A stretch of DNA of 64,000 bases from Mermis nigrescens (Eukaryota; Nematoda; Enoplea; Mermithida; Mermithidae): positions 4,792,049 to 4,856,048 of the forward strand of contig JAVLUZ010000142.1 in the NCBI GenBank assembly GCA_036768485.1, in the 5' to 3' direction. Below, piece by piece: positions 43,301 through 54,445 of this stretch. The first letter of the stretch is position 1, and each line of letters begins with the position of its first letter. Made by a program: the position numbers and the translations under genes. A model generated the notes under the pieces. That model saw only the letters and a program-made list of their open reading frames with translations. It had not been told where the DNA came from and did not search any database.

Positions 43301-46300
43301 CACTACTTTTAATTAGCGTGATTTCAGTACATCAGTCAGTAAACGCAATCAGTAACATGCCACAATAATGACAACAGTCCAAGAACGCGGAAAACAATAT
43401 TGTTCTTAACATCAGCATTATCCTTTTTAAACAAGACAACCTTATTGACACCATCCATTTTCAAATTAAAACTGCATTAAGTTATTTCTTCTTAATGTGC
43501 AGTTCACTTATAATCAAGCACAAAAATTTAACCAACGAATTCACATTGCAAATCCTCACTCAATCAATACACAAGCACAATGTGTTGTGACTTTTGAAAT
43601 TGAAAACACCCAATTTTCAATTTTCAAATTGAAAATTGGATCAATTTTCAAATTGAAAATTGGGTCAATTTTCAAATTGAAAATTGGGTGTTTGAATTTG
43701 CGATGAAGAAAATAATCAAAAGATAGTCACTTGGTTTATTTAAGCCGAGTAATAAAATAACGACCGTCCACCAATTCCAAACTAAACGCAACTAATCTGA
43801 TCACTATGAAAAAGTTTTGAAAAATGAGCTTGCTAAGCGAGAGTTGTAAACCAAGAGAAACTTAAAGTTAAAACCTACCATTAAATTATGAGAGAATTAT
43901 AAAAGATTTTAAACTTCAAGAAAATGGAAAAGGCGGGATGTTGGTAAATTAGAAGGCAAAGATTTTCGGCAAAAATTCAAAAACTTCACGCAAATATCAA
44001 ATGTAAGGAACACTAACGCTTTGATTTGGTAGTAAAATAAATTTGTAGTATAGACTACATATTAACAACAAATGAATAGTGCAAACTTTACACAACTACT
44101 AGGTGTAGAGAATACTAACAGTTTACGGCTTATTAATGTACATGATTACAATAAAGCTGTATATCTTTGTCGACTTCTGTGCACAGTAGTGTGATTGCTG
44201 GTTCATTTTAAACCACTTTTGCAGGCAATTTACATCAATTAAACGATAGCTCTCCATGTGCAAGATTTTGTGAAACATATTATAAACACGGCTAAGAAAG
44301 ATTTAACTTTAATGCAACCCATTTAAGACAAAATTACATCTCTTCAATGATCTAAGGACACTTGAACATAATTTTTAAATCACTTTAGATTACTTTTGAG
44401 GGTAAACAAACTCACTTAATTGATGTCTCACGTATGAATCCTTGAAAATTTCTTGACTTCAGTTACAAAGTCTCTGCAAGTCTATCGAATTAGGGTTAAC
44501 ACGTAACGTAAACTTTACACAAACACATAGCGTAAAGAATATTTTAGTCGGATTCGTAATTTTGATATTGCTCCGATATTTCTTTCAACATTTATGGAAA
44601 AATGAGTCTCCATAATGTTTTAAAGACAATAAACATTAGGTTTAAACCACTTTGCAATACTGCTGAGTGTAAGCAAGCGCGCCCAATTGACGTATATATT
44701 TCATTCCCTGTAAATTTTTATATCTCAGGAAAAAATTTCGATTTTTGCAATGCTCTAGAACAAAGGCTAACATGCAGTGTAAAAAATTACTCGGATATTA
44801 TGATCAACATTCATGAAAAAATTATGTCTCTACAATGGTCTGAGGACATATAAACAATGAATGTAAACTACTTTACATCACTGTTGGATGTAAACAAACG
44901 CGCCTACGTGACGTCTCACATTTGATCCTTTGAAAACTTCTAGGCTCCAAGAAAAAATTAGGTTTCAGGAATGCTCAAAAACGAAGATAAATATATATGT
45001 AGTGTAAACTTCATGTAAACACCTAGTGTAAAGATGATTTTAGCCAGATTCGTAATTTTGATATTGTTCCGATATTACGATTAATATTTATGAAAAAATT
45101 AAGTCTACATAATGTTCTATGGGCAAACTAACAATTGGTGTAAACTACTTTACAACACCGTAGAGTGTAAACATATGCGCCAGACTGGCATATCAAATTT
45201 GATTCCTGGTCCATTTCTAGACTTGATAAACGTGTCCCTGACTCGTAACCGGAGAAGCAGGCAGAAAAAACAAGACAGAAACGCATTTAAAACTCCAAAT
45301 TTTTGATTTTACACTCGCTAAATATTAATGTATAGACAATTTGCTTTGACATGCACCCGATATAAAGCACTTTATTTTTATTCTATCAGACTTATCCCGA
45401 CTTCTGAACGGAGAAAGTGGCGAACAAAAAACGCAACAAAAACGTATTTTCCATCATTTAGAACACTGTAAACTTTAAAATTCCGTACCGAACTCCCCAT
45501 TGAGTTTAAAGAAATTCGGTTTGGTACAATTTGTAGCTTTTAAATCGTAGTACATTCCTGTGTGCCAAAATTCTGTTGCAAAAATTATTTGGCATGATTT
45601 ATCAATCAAACTTCGGAAAAAACGTGTTTTTTAGCCCATTTTTTACCTCTGATTTCGAACTTTACACCCCCATAAATAACTCAATATTGCGTTTTTTTAA
45701 ATGCGGTTTGCTGCGATGTTTAGCCCCTGTGAGGCACTTTATTAATGCTGTCTTCGATTTGCACTGACTCATAAGCGGAAAAATTTGGCAGAGAAATCTT
45801 AGTTAAAATCCGTTTTTTTACACCATCCACTAGAGTGTAAACTTTAAACCCCAGGATCTAACTCACCATAGAGCATACAAGACTTTGCTTATATGCAGAA
45901 TGTAGCCCTTGATCCGCTCTACATTTCTGTCAGAAAACATTTTAAAAACCTCATAACCGGAGTTAGTATCGGACATAGGAAGGTTGAAAACTCGACCAAA
46001 AAGTGCTTTTTCACCCCCAGATTTTCGCACTCTTTACACTGCCGTTCGATAAATAATGCGAATTTCAAAAAACAAAAAAAGTGTCATCTGTAGAATTCAT
46101 CCCTCTATTATCCTATTCTGTTCAATTCTTCGAGTCATCAATACTCAGTTGTCCACATGCCGCAGTAAAAAGGTCCCAAAATTTGTCCTATGTTATAACG
46201 TTACACAAAAACTTTACACCTTCTTTACACAGTCAATTTTGAGTTTCAAGAAAAACAAAAAAACACGGGCAGCGAATTTTTTTATTATCTTTCTTTTAAA

Positions 46301-46407
46301 AAAAACCGCACCTTCCAGAAGTGTCCCGTTATAGCTGTAGGGGGAGTGCCCAGGTGTTGGGGGTACCCAAGTATATTATAGGTACGCGCTAACGCGCTAC
46401 CTATGAT
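43301..46407. mobile_element. Foldback element, copy C, right arm
   Basis: The reverse complement of the left arm of copy A, running from the inner MITE to the terminal CGCGCTACCTATGAT at 46,407. It holds tandem units of about 225-275 bp, each with TTTAAACCACTTT- or GTAAACTACTTTACA-type sequence and a following GCGCGCC or ACGTCTCAC (near 44,375, 44,640, 44,866 and 45,140). The last 1.24 kb matches copy B. No transposase. Confidence 0.7.
43611..43690. repeat. Tandem near-palindromic repeat
   Basis: About three units of TCAATTTTCAAATTGAAAAT followed by TGG(G/A). Each unit is almost self-complementary. The 69-codon ORF across it (FKLKIGSI repeats) is a translation of the array. Confidence 0.85.
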
Positions 46408-47019
46408 TGTGCGTGCCTGGTCAAGTCTCAAACCGCCATGTTAATTCACGGGGCGCGATGACGTCATGCTTGGGCAGGAAGCGTGTGCTTCATGCTAATA
46501 GACTAGCTTTTTTGGATAACACAAAATAAATGAGACCCGCCTAAACGTGTTCCATGTACGCTTCACTACTTCTTTGTTTTGGCGCATTGGCCTTATTGAT
46601 TTCGTGCAGTGTTGCCAACTTCGCCGGAAACCAGCGAATATTCGCCGGTTTCGACCGGCTGGACAAAATTTTGGCGTCCGTCGTTTTCTGCAATAAAAAC
46701 GTGGGGTTCGCCGGTTTTCAAGTTTTGAGTTGGCAACACTATGTCGTAGTGCTGCTGCCTTCGTCTTTTTGCGGAAAATGGGCCGATTCCCGTTAGTAGT
46801 GCTTTTTTAGCAACGAATTGTTCAATGAATTTTAATTATTCCTTTAGATATTTGCGTGTTGTTCCGATAATTTTTCCAGATTCCTATATATTTATTCCTA
46901 TTCCTTTCACAATTGTTTCGATTTACCTAAAAAATTTTATTTCTATTTATGCTCTTCCAAGTTTCTTCGGAAACAATGTCGAACTTATTCGAATGATCGA
47001 GATTGATTCGATTTAGTCG
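46408..47019. promoter_or_regulatory. Upstream region of the small Cys-rich gene
   Basis: The first 100 bases are GC-richer and contain a perfect CRE/ATF palindrome TGACGTCA (46,459-46,466). A 133-bp MITE follows (46,608). The last 250 bases are AT-rich. The promoter role is inferred only from position. Confidence 0.35.
46608..46740. mobile_element. Small MITE, AGTGTTGCCAACT ends
   Basis: Perfect 13-bp inverted ends AGTGTTGCCAACT / AGTTGGCAACACT, with three TTCGCCGG motifs inside. No clear target duplication. Confidence 0.75.
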
Positions 47020-47296
47020 ATGTCTAATCGCCGCTGGTGTTTTTGGCGCTGCTGTCCGTGTTGTTTCCGACAGGAAAACCTGGAACTCGATTATTTCAAG
47101 CGACAAGAACACGGAATTGAACACAAAAAGGCAGCGAAAGCGAGGACCGAAAATAACGTCGAGTCAACATGCCTGATTGAAGAAAGCTCCGATGGATTTG
47201 GTTACGAAGATTCGCAAAAAGGTAGTTTATCATTATAACGATTCCGTTGGCTTCTGTAATTGATTTATTTTTGTAGCAGCTTCACGCAAATTGTAA
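47020..47296 (+). CDS. Small two-exon gene, Cys-rich N-terminus
   Basis: Exon 1 is 47,020-47,221, with an in-frame TAG two codons upstream fixing the start. The intron is 47,222-47,276 (55 bases, AAAG|GTAGTT ... TTTTTGTAG). Exon 2 ends at TAA 47,294-47,296. A tandem acceptor TAGCAG would add or drop one Ala. AATAAA follows at 47,299. The product is about 73 residues. MSNRRWCFWRCCPCCFRQ at the N-terminus has five Cys with aromatic and basic residues, as in palmitoylated membrane-anchoring peptides, then a charged hydrophilic region (KAAKARTENN, EESSDGFGYEDS). No family is recognised. If the intron is retained, the frame ends five codons later at 47,236-47,238. Confidence 0.5.
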
Positions 47297-47726
47297 AAAA
47301 TAAAATTAGGAACACAGCAGCATCCTACATGAAAAGCTTAACGCAAAAAATGTGTGTCATTATCGCAGTAGCGGACGTAGGATTTTCGTAAGAGGGGAGC
47401 AGTATTCCAACTACTTTAAAAAAAACTCGAGCATAGGTCAAAAATTCGCTCTTCTTGTGTGAAATAAGGTTTTATTCTCTCTTCACGTGTAAAATAGCAT
47501 TTTTTGCCTTTTTTCGTCATCTACTTTTACTTGATAAAATCGAATGACAGAATTTGGGTTCACTAGTCTAAGGTGGCCTAAAGTCTGGGAAAATATCTTG
47601 TCTTAATTTTTTGTTATGATAGAAAGCAGATAAGTTTGCCTACGGTAAAATAGGTTAAGCGACGGCGCGTCGATTGGACTCGGCAAATTTGGGGCTAAGA
47701 AACAGTCAGGTTAACCCAAGAGCTTA
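47297..47726. other. Intergenic, with one hAT-type end
   Basis: AATAAA at 47,299-47,304. Near 47,367 CAGTAGCGGACGTAGGATTT resembles a left hAT-type end, but no right end was found. Confidence 0.4.
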
Positions 47727-48976
47727 GGCATAATTGTAGTACCGGGGACCCGTACTTTGTGTGTGCCCATGCACTTTACGTGAATCGATTTTTTGTAGTA
47801 ACTGCAACTGCAATTAACTTAGTTTTTTATCTTGAAATCAATGGTGTGCGAAAGATTACACCGGCAATTCAGGTGACTAGAAGGTTATAAGGTCTCAACG
47901 CATCGCACTCAGCTTTTTAAAACTAATCTTACGCTTACAATGAATAAATTTGAGGTTTTTAATGAACTAGAAGGATTCAGAACATGAGACATAGCTCATT
48001 GGAAATAACATAAAATTTTCTAGCTATTTACTAAAAAAAATTGAAATACGTCAGAAACTCACAGAATAACAGCTGAAAACATCAAAAAGTTACTGTATGA
48101 CAGCCTTCCTGGCGGCTATATTAAAAACTGGAATTCTTTACTAAATCAGACAAAAAATTATCATTCGAAAGAACTTTTTTTGGGCTTTCTAAAATGTTCT
48201 TAAACATTAAAAAATATGAAACATGGCGCGAGTAAAATGCATACCTTATGAGGGCAGCCATATTGGAGAAAAATAAATTGAAATTGCAGGACGAACTATT
48301 CAGTAACCCGAAAAACAAAAAAGATTGAAATTTAGAGCACAAAGATATCTAACTATTTTGATATTTTTCAAAATATGAAACAAAACCTGTATACTGTAGC
48401 GATCATGCAAAGTTTGAGCACGTTTTAGAGCCTAGCATACTGTAGACATAAGCTAGTACAACTTTTCTTGGCTAAATAATTTCGTTTAAAATTATCTACC
48501 CAGAACAGTGGCGGATCCAGGATTTTCCTAAGGGGGGTGGTACCCCTAAAGGAGGGGGCGGAACCCTGACTTAGGCGGAAAAATTAGCCGTTTTAACCAG
48601 GAAATCGCTAAAAGTCTCTCAAAAATTCTTAATTTTGCGCACTATTTTGGGCCAATGGGGGAGGGCGGCCGCCCCCTTAATCCGCCCCTGATCCAGAACA
48701 CTTTATTTTATTGAAATCCATCAAGTAGTTCATGTGTTAAACTCAAAAATAGCCATTTCACTGAAAAGCATTATTTGATGGTAAGGAGGTATACTTGCTT
48801 TGGCCTGCAGCTATACCTACTGCAATTACATGGTATTATATAATTTATATAAATATAACCTTCTAGTCACCTTAATTGCCGATGTAATCTTTCGCACACC
48901 ATTACTACAAAAAATTTATTGACGTAAAGTGCATGGGCATACAGAAAGTACGGGTCCCCGGTACTAAAATTATGCC
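47727..48976. mobile_element. TIR element of 1.25 kb
   Basis: GGCATAATTGTAGTACCGGG at the left and CCGGTACTAAAATTATGCC at the right begin inverted arms of about 150 bp. The arms include GTGCATGGGC/GCCCATGCAC and GGTGTGCGAAAGATTACA/TGTAATCTTTCGCACACC. The interior has no plausible ORF and holds the hAT MITE at 48,506. Confidence 0.75.
48506..48690. mobile_element. Short hAT MITE
   Basis: Starts CAGTGGCGGATCCAGG and ends TCCGCCCCTG. Flanks ACCCAGAA and ATCCAGAA agree at 7 of 8 positions. Inserted in the TIR element at 47,727 and related to 13,484. Confidence 0.85.
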
Positions 48977-50218
48977 AGAGTTTACACCTCTACTGCGGTT
49001 AAATTTCAAGCTATTTCTTTCTGTTATTAGATTAAACTGAATTTTGAAGGAAGAATACTAAAAAATTTTGGTATTTGTCATCCATTTATTTGCATTATTT
49101 CAAGTCAGCCTCAAATTGAACACTCCGTCATCAATCTTTATTCATTTTAAATATTTTGATAGTAACAGCATGTTTTTGATTGTATCAAATTCTTATTTGG
49201 AGAAGAAAATACCTAAAAATTAAACTACCTTTCGACCATATTATTCTTAAGATAAGCTTTCTTTGGTTATAGTAAAGACAGTTTCTGAATATGCTGACTT
49301 TTATGAATAAACTGTTTTTCTCCGTATTCGAAGATATATGTAGGTATTGAAAAAAGCGCTTTTGATCGTAAAACGTTTGATTTTTTGCCTGGAAAAATAT
49401 TTCTTCATAAATAGTTGGATATAAAAATAGTGTTTCTATGATTGAGGAAAAATAGAGAGATCATCTGTCGCTTCTTTTGTTTTTTTGCTGATGCATTTAT
49501 TTGATTATGGAAGCTGCAGTGCGGATCTATTTAATTTTTTGGAATTTCAGAAAATAAAACAAGTACCTACCTACTTTGTCATTGTAATTGTACGGTAGGT
49601 GATATGCAAATCATGTTTTCCTCCATTTCGTTTCAAGAATAATCGGTAAAACGAGCTGTTTACTCCATCTTGCCGGTCAATAGACAGAGGATGATTGCAA
49701 ACTTTAGAAAAATTTAATATTCATCAGCGCATCTCATTATTAGCAAAAAAATTCTATCCCATCGAATGTCGTGCGTGCATTATTGTCTTCTTCGGTGTTT
49801 TTGCGTTCAATTAGATTTTTTCTCGAACGAATGAAGCATAATTTAGCTAAGATGAAGCTTTCGATTGGATGAATAAATATAATAAGCTTGCTACGCGCGG
49901 ACTGGTCGCGGCACCAATCATTAGAATGTTTGCAATCACTATTTTGTAAAACTCTGCCCACGTATGCATATTTTTGGGGTAATAATTAATTTTGTTTATT
50001 TGTTTCTTACAAAATAATGATTAGGAACCGCAGAGATTGGTACTAGGTTGTTCAAAAAGTATTACTGGTGAGGGAAGCAATTGGTTTGAAAAACCGTATT
50101 TTTCCGTCTGTGATCACTGGAAAAAGTACACCTAAAATTATGAAAATAGTAGTTGGCTGTTCCATTGCGTCTCAACAATCTCACCACCATAGATCCATAG
50201 CATGGTCAATCGGGAGAT
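48977..50218. other. Intergenic AT-rich DNA
   Basis: No gene is supported. TACTAGGTTGTTCAAAAAGT at about 50,042 resembles a mariner terminus fragment. Confidence 0.4.
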
Positions 50219-50440
50219 TGTGCCCCACCCGTTCGAATGTCCCATATCGTCGAATGTCCCACTTCTTCGAATGTCCCATATTATCGACTGTCATACCTCT
50301 TCGAAATTCTCACCTTTTCGAATGCCCCACCTCTTCGAACATTCAACCTCTTCCAACGTCCCACCTCTTCGAATGTCGAATGTCCTGTCTCATCGCATGA
50401 TCGATCTCATCGAATGTCCCACATCTTCGAAAAGTATAAT
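50219..50440. repeat. Degenerate satellite array, sense 1
   Basis: About a dozen units of roughly 17-18 bp, consensus near TCTTCGAATGTCCCACC. Three overlapping + ORFs here are translations of the repeat. Confidence 0.8.
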
Positions 50441-51019
50441 TCATCGCGTAGCGATTCATGCTACCTCGTTTGCGTCTTTCGCTTTTTTTGTATTATTTTC
50501 CAGTATAAGATAATTATTTGATATGTGTTCGAGAAGTAAATTTCTAAGTTCTATGGGCATTAGAAGACCTTGATTTTATTTTTTATTAATTTCCTACTGA
50601 GAAAATAGTTGCGTTTCTGAAGAACATAGTTGCCGTGGCAAAGATATGTACGTTATGAAGATATTAATGTTTCAAATACAGCCACGGTTTTTCTCATATT
50701 AAAATAAGGTTTGTGATGCTATCATAGGAAAAATTGACGAATTTATGTATAATGCCAATTAATTTAAGAAAAGGTGTACTGCGCAAAATGAAATGAGTTG
50801 TTTGGGTGTGAGATGCGGCTCCTAAATTCTATAACTTTTGGAATTCTTAGAAATTGCGAGACTAGCATCATAAATTAATGAGCTACAATTTAATCATGAA
50901 AAGCAACATATTGCTGACGACTATTTCATGTCTATCCAATCAGATGCACAACATATTGTAGATATCTCTGAATTCCAATCAACATAATATCAAAAGCATT
51001 TAAAGTTTGCACATTCTAC
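50441..51019. other. Spacer between inverted satellite arrays
   Basis: AT-rich, no gene or repeat recognised. Confidence 0.4.
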
Positions 51020-51232
51020 GAGATGGGGCATTCAAAGAGGTTCGAAGAGATGGGACATGCGATGAGGTGGGATTTTTCGAGACAATTATTTCCATTTTGT
51101 GTCATTATTCGAATAAGTGGGATGTTTGAAGAGTTGGGATTTTATGTCTTAGTTAATTTTCATATAACATCACTTTGTGAAGACCTAGGACCTTCGAAGA
51201 GCTGGGACATTCGAGGATGCGGGGTTATGCTG
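51020..51232. repeat. Degenerate satellite array, sense 2 (inverted)
   Basis: Units such as GAAGAGATGGGACATGCGAT and TTCGAAGAGCTGGGACATTC are the reverse complement of the 50.2-kb unit, but sparser and more decayed. Confidence 0.65.
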
Positions 51233-51470
51233 ATCGGGGAAGGGGTCAGTTAGTGAGTGTTTTTTGAGGCCGAAATGACTTTAAAAACCTAGTATAATAT
51301 CTAAAAATGGTGTTAAAGCTAAGTGATTTCACAGTTTCTGGTCAATTTGAGCACTTTTGCAGAAAATTTCCCATTTTCATCTAATTTTTATCTTCCTTTT
51401 GCTTTATTTTCCTCTGAAAATTTCTCATTTTTCTACCCAAACCCTTCATGTGCATGTCTGCTCACCACCA
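51228..51470 (-). mobile_element. MITE family 2 copy
   Basis: GATCGGGGAAGGGGTCAGTT through CATGTGCATG, opposite in sense to the copy at 51,525. Together they form an inverted pair like that in intron 2 of the membrane-protein gene. Confidence 0.55.
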
Positions 51471-51524
51471 TTTATAACAGTCCCAAGTCCCAACTAGACA
51501 AACTCGTGGGAGCTTGCGTAGGTC

Positions 51525-51760
51525 TAGAAGCCTCCTTGAATGGAGAAATAAGAAATTTTCTGGAAAAAAATGAGGCAAAATGAAGGCCAAAAATCGATGA
51601 AAATTGTCTTCAAAAATACTTGGAATTTGCCCGAAAATTGGTTTAAGCGTTGTTGTAAAGCTTTTTTTGCATGAATACCAGCTTTTGACGTCATTTAGGC
51701 CCTAAGAAGCTCAATTTCTGACCTTCCTCCCAGATCGGCCATGCCTGAGCAAATTCACGC
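51525..51760 (+). mobile_element. MITE family 2 copy
   Basis: GTCTAGAAGCCTCCTTGAAT to CAGATCGGCCATGCCTGAGC. Contains AATGAGGCAAAATGAAGGCC as in other copies. Confidence 0.6.
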
Positions 51761-52928
51761 AGTATCAACGTAGAATCATTCTGCATGCTTTTATTTGCGT
51801 ATTAAACTTGTTGTCTGCGATGCACTATGCAGCTCTATCCCTTCCGTATTGCTGTTTTCTATTCTGCGGCTAACTTTCTTTAGATCTGTTACGTTTCTAT
51901 TTCTTCCTTAGCTTATTGGTTTGTAATTGATCTGCACTGAATACAGCTATGAGGATGATTTCTCAACATTCGTCCGAGATCTACTGCAAAATTTTATTAT
52001 TCGCTTTGCACTGAATTTTAGCGTTTTACAAAGAAAAACAAATGCAGTAAATTGTTAATTCGATATAAGAAAACAAATTCGTTGCCTGGAGACTTCGAAT
52101 TTATCAGCTCAGGGGTGTGTCTGTTTTTGCGTACTTTCGAATGCGTTTTGAGCTGAGTTTACGGAGAAAGAGGAAGATAACATGATCTAAAAAGAATTAT
52201 CCGAATAATGGAAGCAACTACTCTTGATACATATTTTGAAAAGTGTGATCAACTATAATCTATTTGCTGAAGCTTCATGAATTTGTTTAACTCATAGTAA
52301 TGTGATGGTGGTTAGTTGGGGCATAGGGACCAGACATGCACGTGGAAGTAAGAAGTTTGGGCATAAATGTAAGGGGGTGGGGCATACATGTAACGGCTCG
52401 AAATTTCGGGTGGGGGTTCCCCGGCCATTTTTAGGGGGCATGGGTGAATGACCCCCAATTTTTCGCCAAAAACGGCCAAAAAATACGTAAGAACGGCTAA
52501 ACAATTCGATTTTTTATCAAAAAATAAGCCTTCCCCATCCCCCCAAAAGTCAGGAAATTTATGACCCCCTTCCTCATTTTTTTTAGAAAAAAAATCGATT
52601 TTTGGCCCTTCTAGGTGTTTTTTGACCGTTTTTAGCCAAAAATTGGAGGTCATTTACCCCCCCCCCTAAAATTGGCCGGACCCCCATCTGAATTATCGGG
52701 ACCCACAGAGTGTAAAAAGGAAATTTTCTGGGGAAAATGAGGCAAAATAATGGTCAAATTTTGGCATTTATAAAAGTTTTTGATGTCATTTCGACAAAAA
52801 ACAAAGTTTTTACTTCATTCTACCCCCTCAGACCGGCTAAGCCCCCGCACCTATGAAAGGACTGTTGGGTATAGCTTGTGAATCGAAAAACTGCCAAATT
52901 TCTTATTTCTAATCCGTCTTCTTAGAGG
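51761..52928. other. Intergenic with repeat fragments
   Basis: At 51,955-52,035 a possible acceptor (ACTGAATACAG) is followed by a short open frame (YEDDFSTFVRDLLQNF), too short to call. From 52,310 to 52,860 lie C- and G-rich repeat fragments, including part of a family 2 MITE (about 52,690-52,860). Confidence 0.4.
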
Positions 52929-53171
52929 ATGATTTACTTAGATGCTAATTCAAGGACAAACGAAAACTGCGTTCATTACACGGCTACGGATTGGACCGCC
53001 ATAACTGAAACAAACACGTGGCAAAATATGCAAGTCGACCTGCCGTCCCCTCCGTCCAGCGAATTTTCGTCGATTTATTCCCCGTCTACTAAACGCCGCA
53101 TTCTCGTACTTACATTGAATATCTTTTATTTAAATTTTCCAATTCGATGCGTTGATTACTTTTCGTTTTAA
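52929..53171 (+). CDS. Candidate terminal exon
   Basis: Begins just after the acceptor CGTCTTCTTAG. From the first ATG it is open for 80 codons (MIYLDANSRTNEN ... ATDWTAITETNTWQNMQ, then LPSPPSSEFSSIYSPSTKRR). The first 57 residues have normal codon use and composition, the rest is AT-rich. No family is recognised. Its phase does not fit the 47.0-kb exon. Confidence 0.3.
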   Translation: MIYLDANSRTNENCVHYTATDWTAITETNTWQNMQVDLPSPPSSEFSSIYSPSTKRRILVLTLNIFYLNFPIRCVDYFSF

Positions 53172-53414
53172 TGCTGCAATGTTTTTTTTGAAAATAAGTA
53201 AAAGGATAAAAGAAAGTATTTTTTAATTCTCTTCTCATCCTGTTCATCATAGCAGATGAGCTTGCGTACTATGAAACTATTTTTTAAACGAAAAAAGATT
53301 ATTTTTGCGATTCTCATGATAATCGACAATAAACCGGAAACGTCATAAATGAAGAGTTGGTACTTTTTAGGATTGTGTTGGATTCAGGAAAGCTTTCAGC
53401 TTATGTTTGATATT
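53172..53414. other. Intergenic, no feature seen
   Basis: AT-rich. Confidence 0.35.
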
Positions 53415-53584
53415 TTTAGTCTGTTTCACACAACTTTGGGCGTAAATTTTAAAAACTATGTCCGACATAAGCTGACAGATTGCGGTAATAGCATTGATTT
53501 GATATATAATCATCGGAATCAGTCTGCTAACTTTCGAAAAAAATTCTTAAAATTTATGCCCAAACTTATGTGAAACAGACTATA
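53415..53584. mobile_element. TATAGTCTGTTTCA MITE, 170 bp
   Basis: TTTAGTCTGTTTCACACAAC mirrors TATGTGAAACAGACTATA. The core (AAGCTGACAGATTGCG) is shared with 40,486. Confidence 0.8.
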
Positions 53585-53814
53585 GTTACATATGCATACT
53601 TTTGAGCCATGCTAAGCTTAAAGTAATCGGAGTTAAAAGTGGACTCTGACCGATGTTTTTGGCTTTATAGAAAATCAACTAATCTGAAATATTTTTAGTC
53701 AATAAGATTTTCAGTGCTCTCTTACGCAAACGTTTGACCATGATTTTTTGTGAACATGTTGGAGTTGGCGACGTGTACTGCTATACGTGTTCTTGGGGTT
53801 TGTCTGACCCCTAA

Positions 53815-54100
53815 AATGGCTGCTAAACAGATATGCGAGTGAGGGGAGTTGATGGTTCTAGACCCCAAAATGGATAAAAGGGTTATTTTATGGAGAAAAT
53901 GAGGTAAAATGAAGGCTAAAATGGATGAAAATCGAAATTTCTATTTAAAAGTGCTTGCAATTGACCACAAACTGTGGTATAACGTAATTAATATAATTTT
54001 AGCATTTATACTAGTGTTTGAGGTAATTTTGGCCCCCGAAAAATAACTAACTGACCCCAGACCAGCTGACCTCCCTCAGATCAGCCATGCTGTGCATAAA
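53815..54100 (+). mobile_element. MITE family 2 copy
   Basis: From TCTAGACCCCAAAATGG to CAGATCAGCCATGCTGTGC, with GGAGAAAATGAGGTAAAATG and a closing GACCAGCTGACC. Followed by a decayed related stretch to about 54,445 (ACATGCACAGCATGAAAATT, GGGGAAACACCCC). Confidence 0.6.
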
Positions 54101-54445
54101 TGTCGCCAACCCTCTAAATTATACTGCCTGACGATACATGCACAGCATGAAAATTCTGGGGGGGGTGAAATTTTGAAGTGCCTTTTTTGAGCCAAAAAAT
54201 GATGGGTTGGTTACGCGTCGTAAACATCGTTTTTCGGCGTTTATGACAATGCTCTATCTAACATGAAAAATGTATTGTATGGCGCGAAACGCCAAAAATC
54301 TTATGCTCTTGAGAAAATATATAGCTAAAAACGCTTAAAAACATCTTCTACGACTTTTCTTTTGGAAATTTTTGGAAACTTTCGATAAATCGCGAAGTCT
54401 GGAGGTGAAAATTTTTCTGGGGAAACACCCCAAACCCCCACGATC

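Noticed and set aside
43497..43706. 69-codon ORF with FKLKIGSI repeats
   Set aside because: A translation of a near-palindromic tandem repeat.
46554..46796. 80-codon ORF starting with a signal-peptide-like MYASLLLCFGALALL
   Set aside because: Most of it lies in the 133-bp MITE with AGTGTTGCCAACT ends, so the hydrophobic start is probably chance.
50068..50521. Three overlapping + ORFs of 94-110 codons
   Set aside because: Open only because the 17-18-bp satellite unit lacks stops in these frames.
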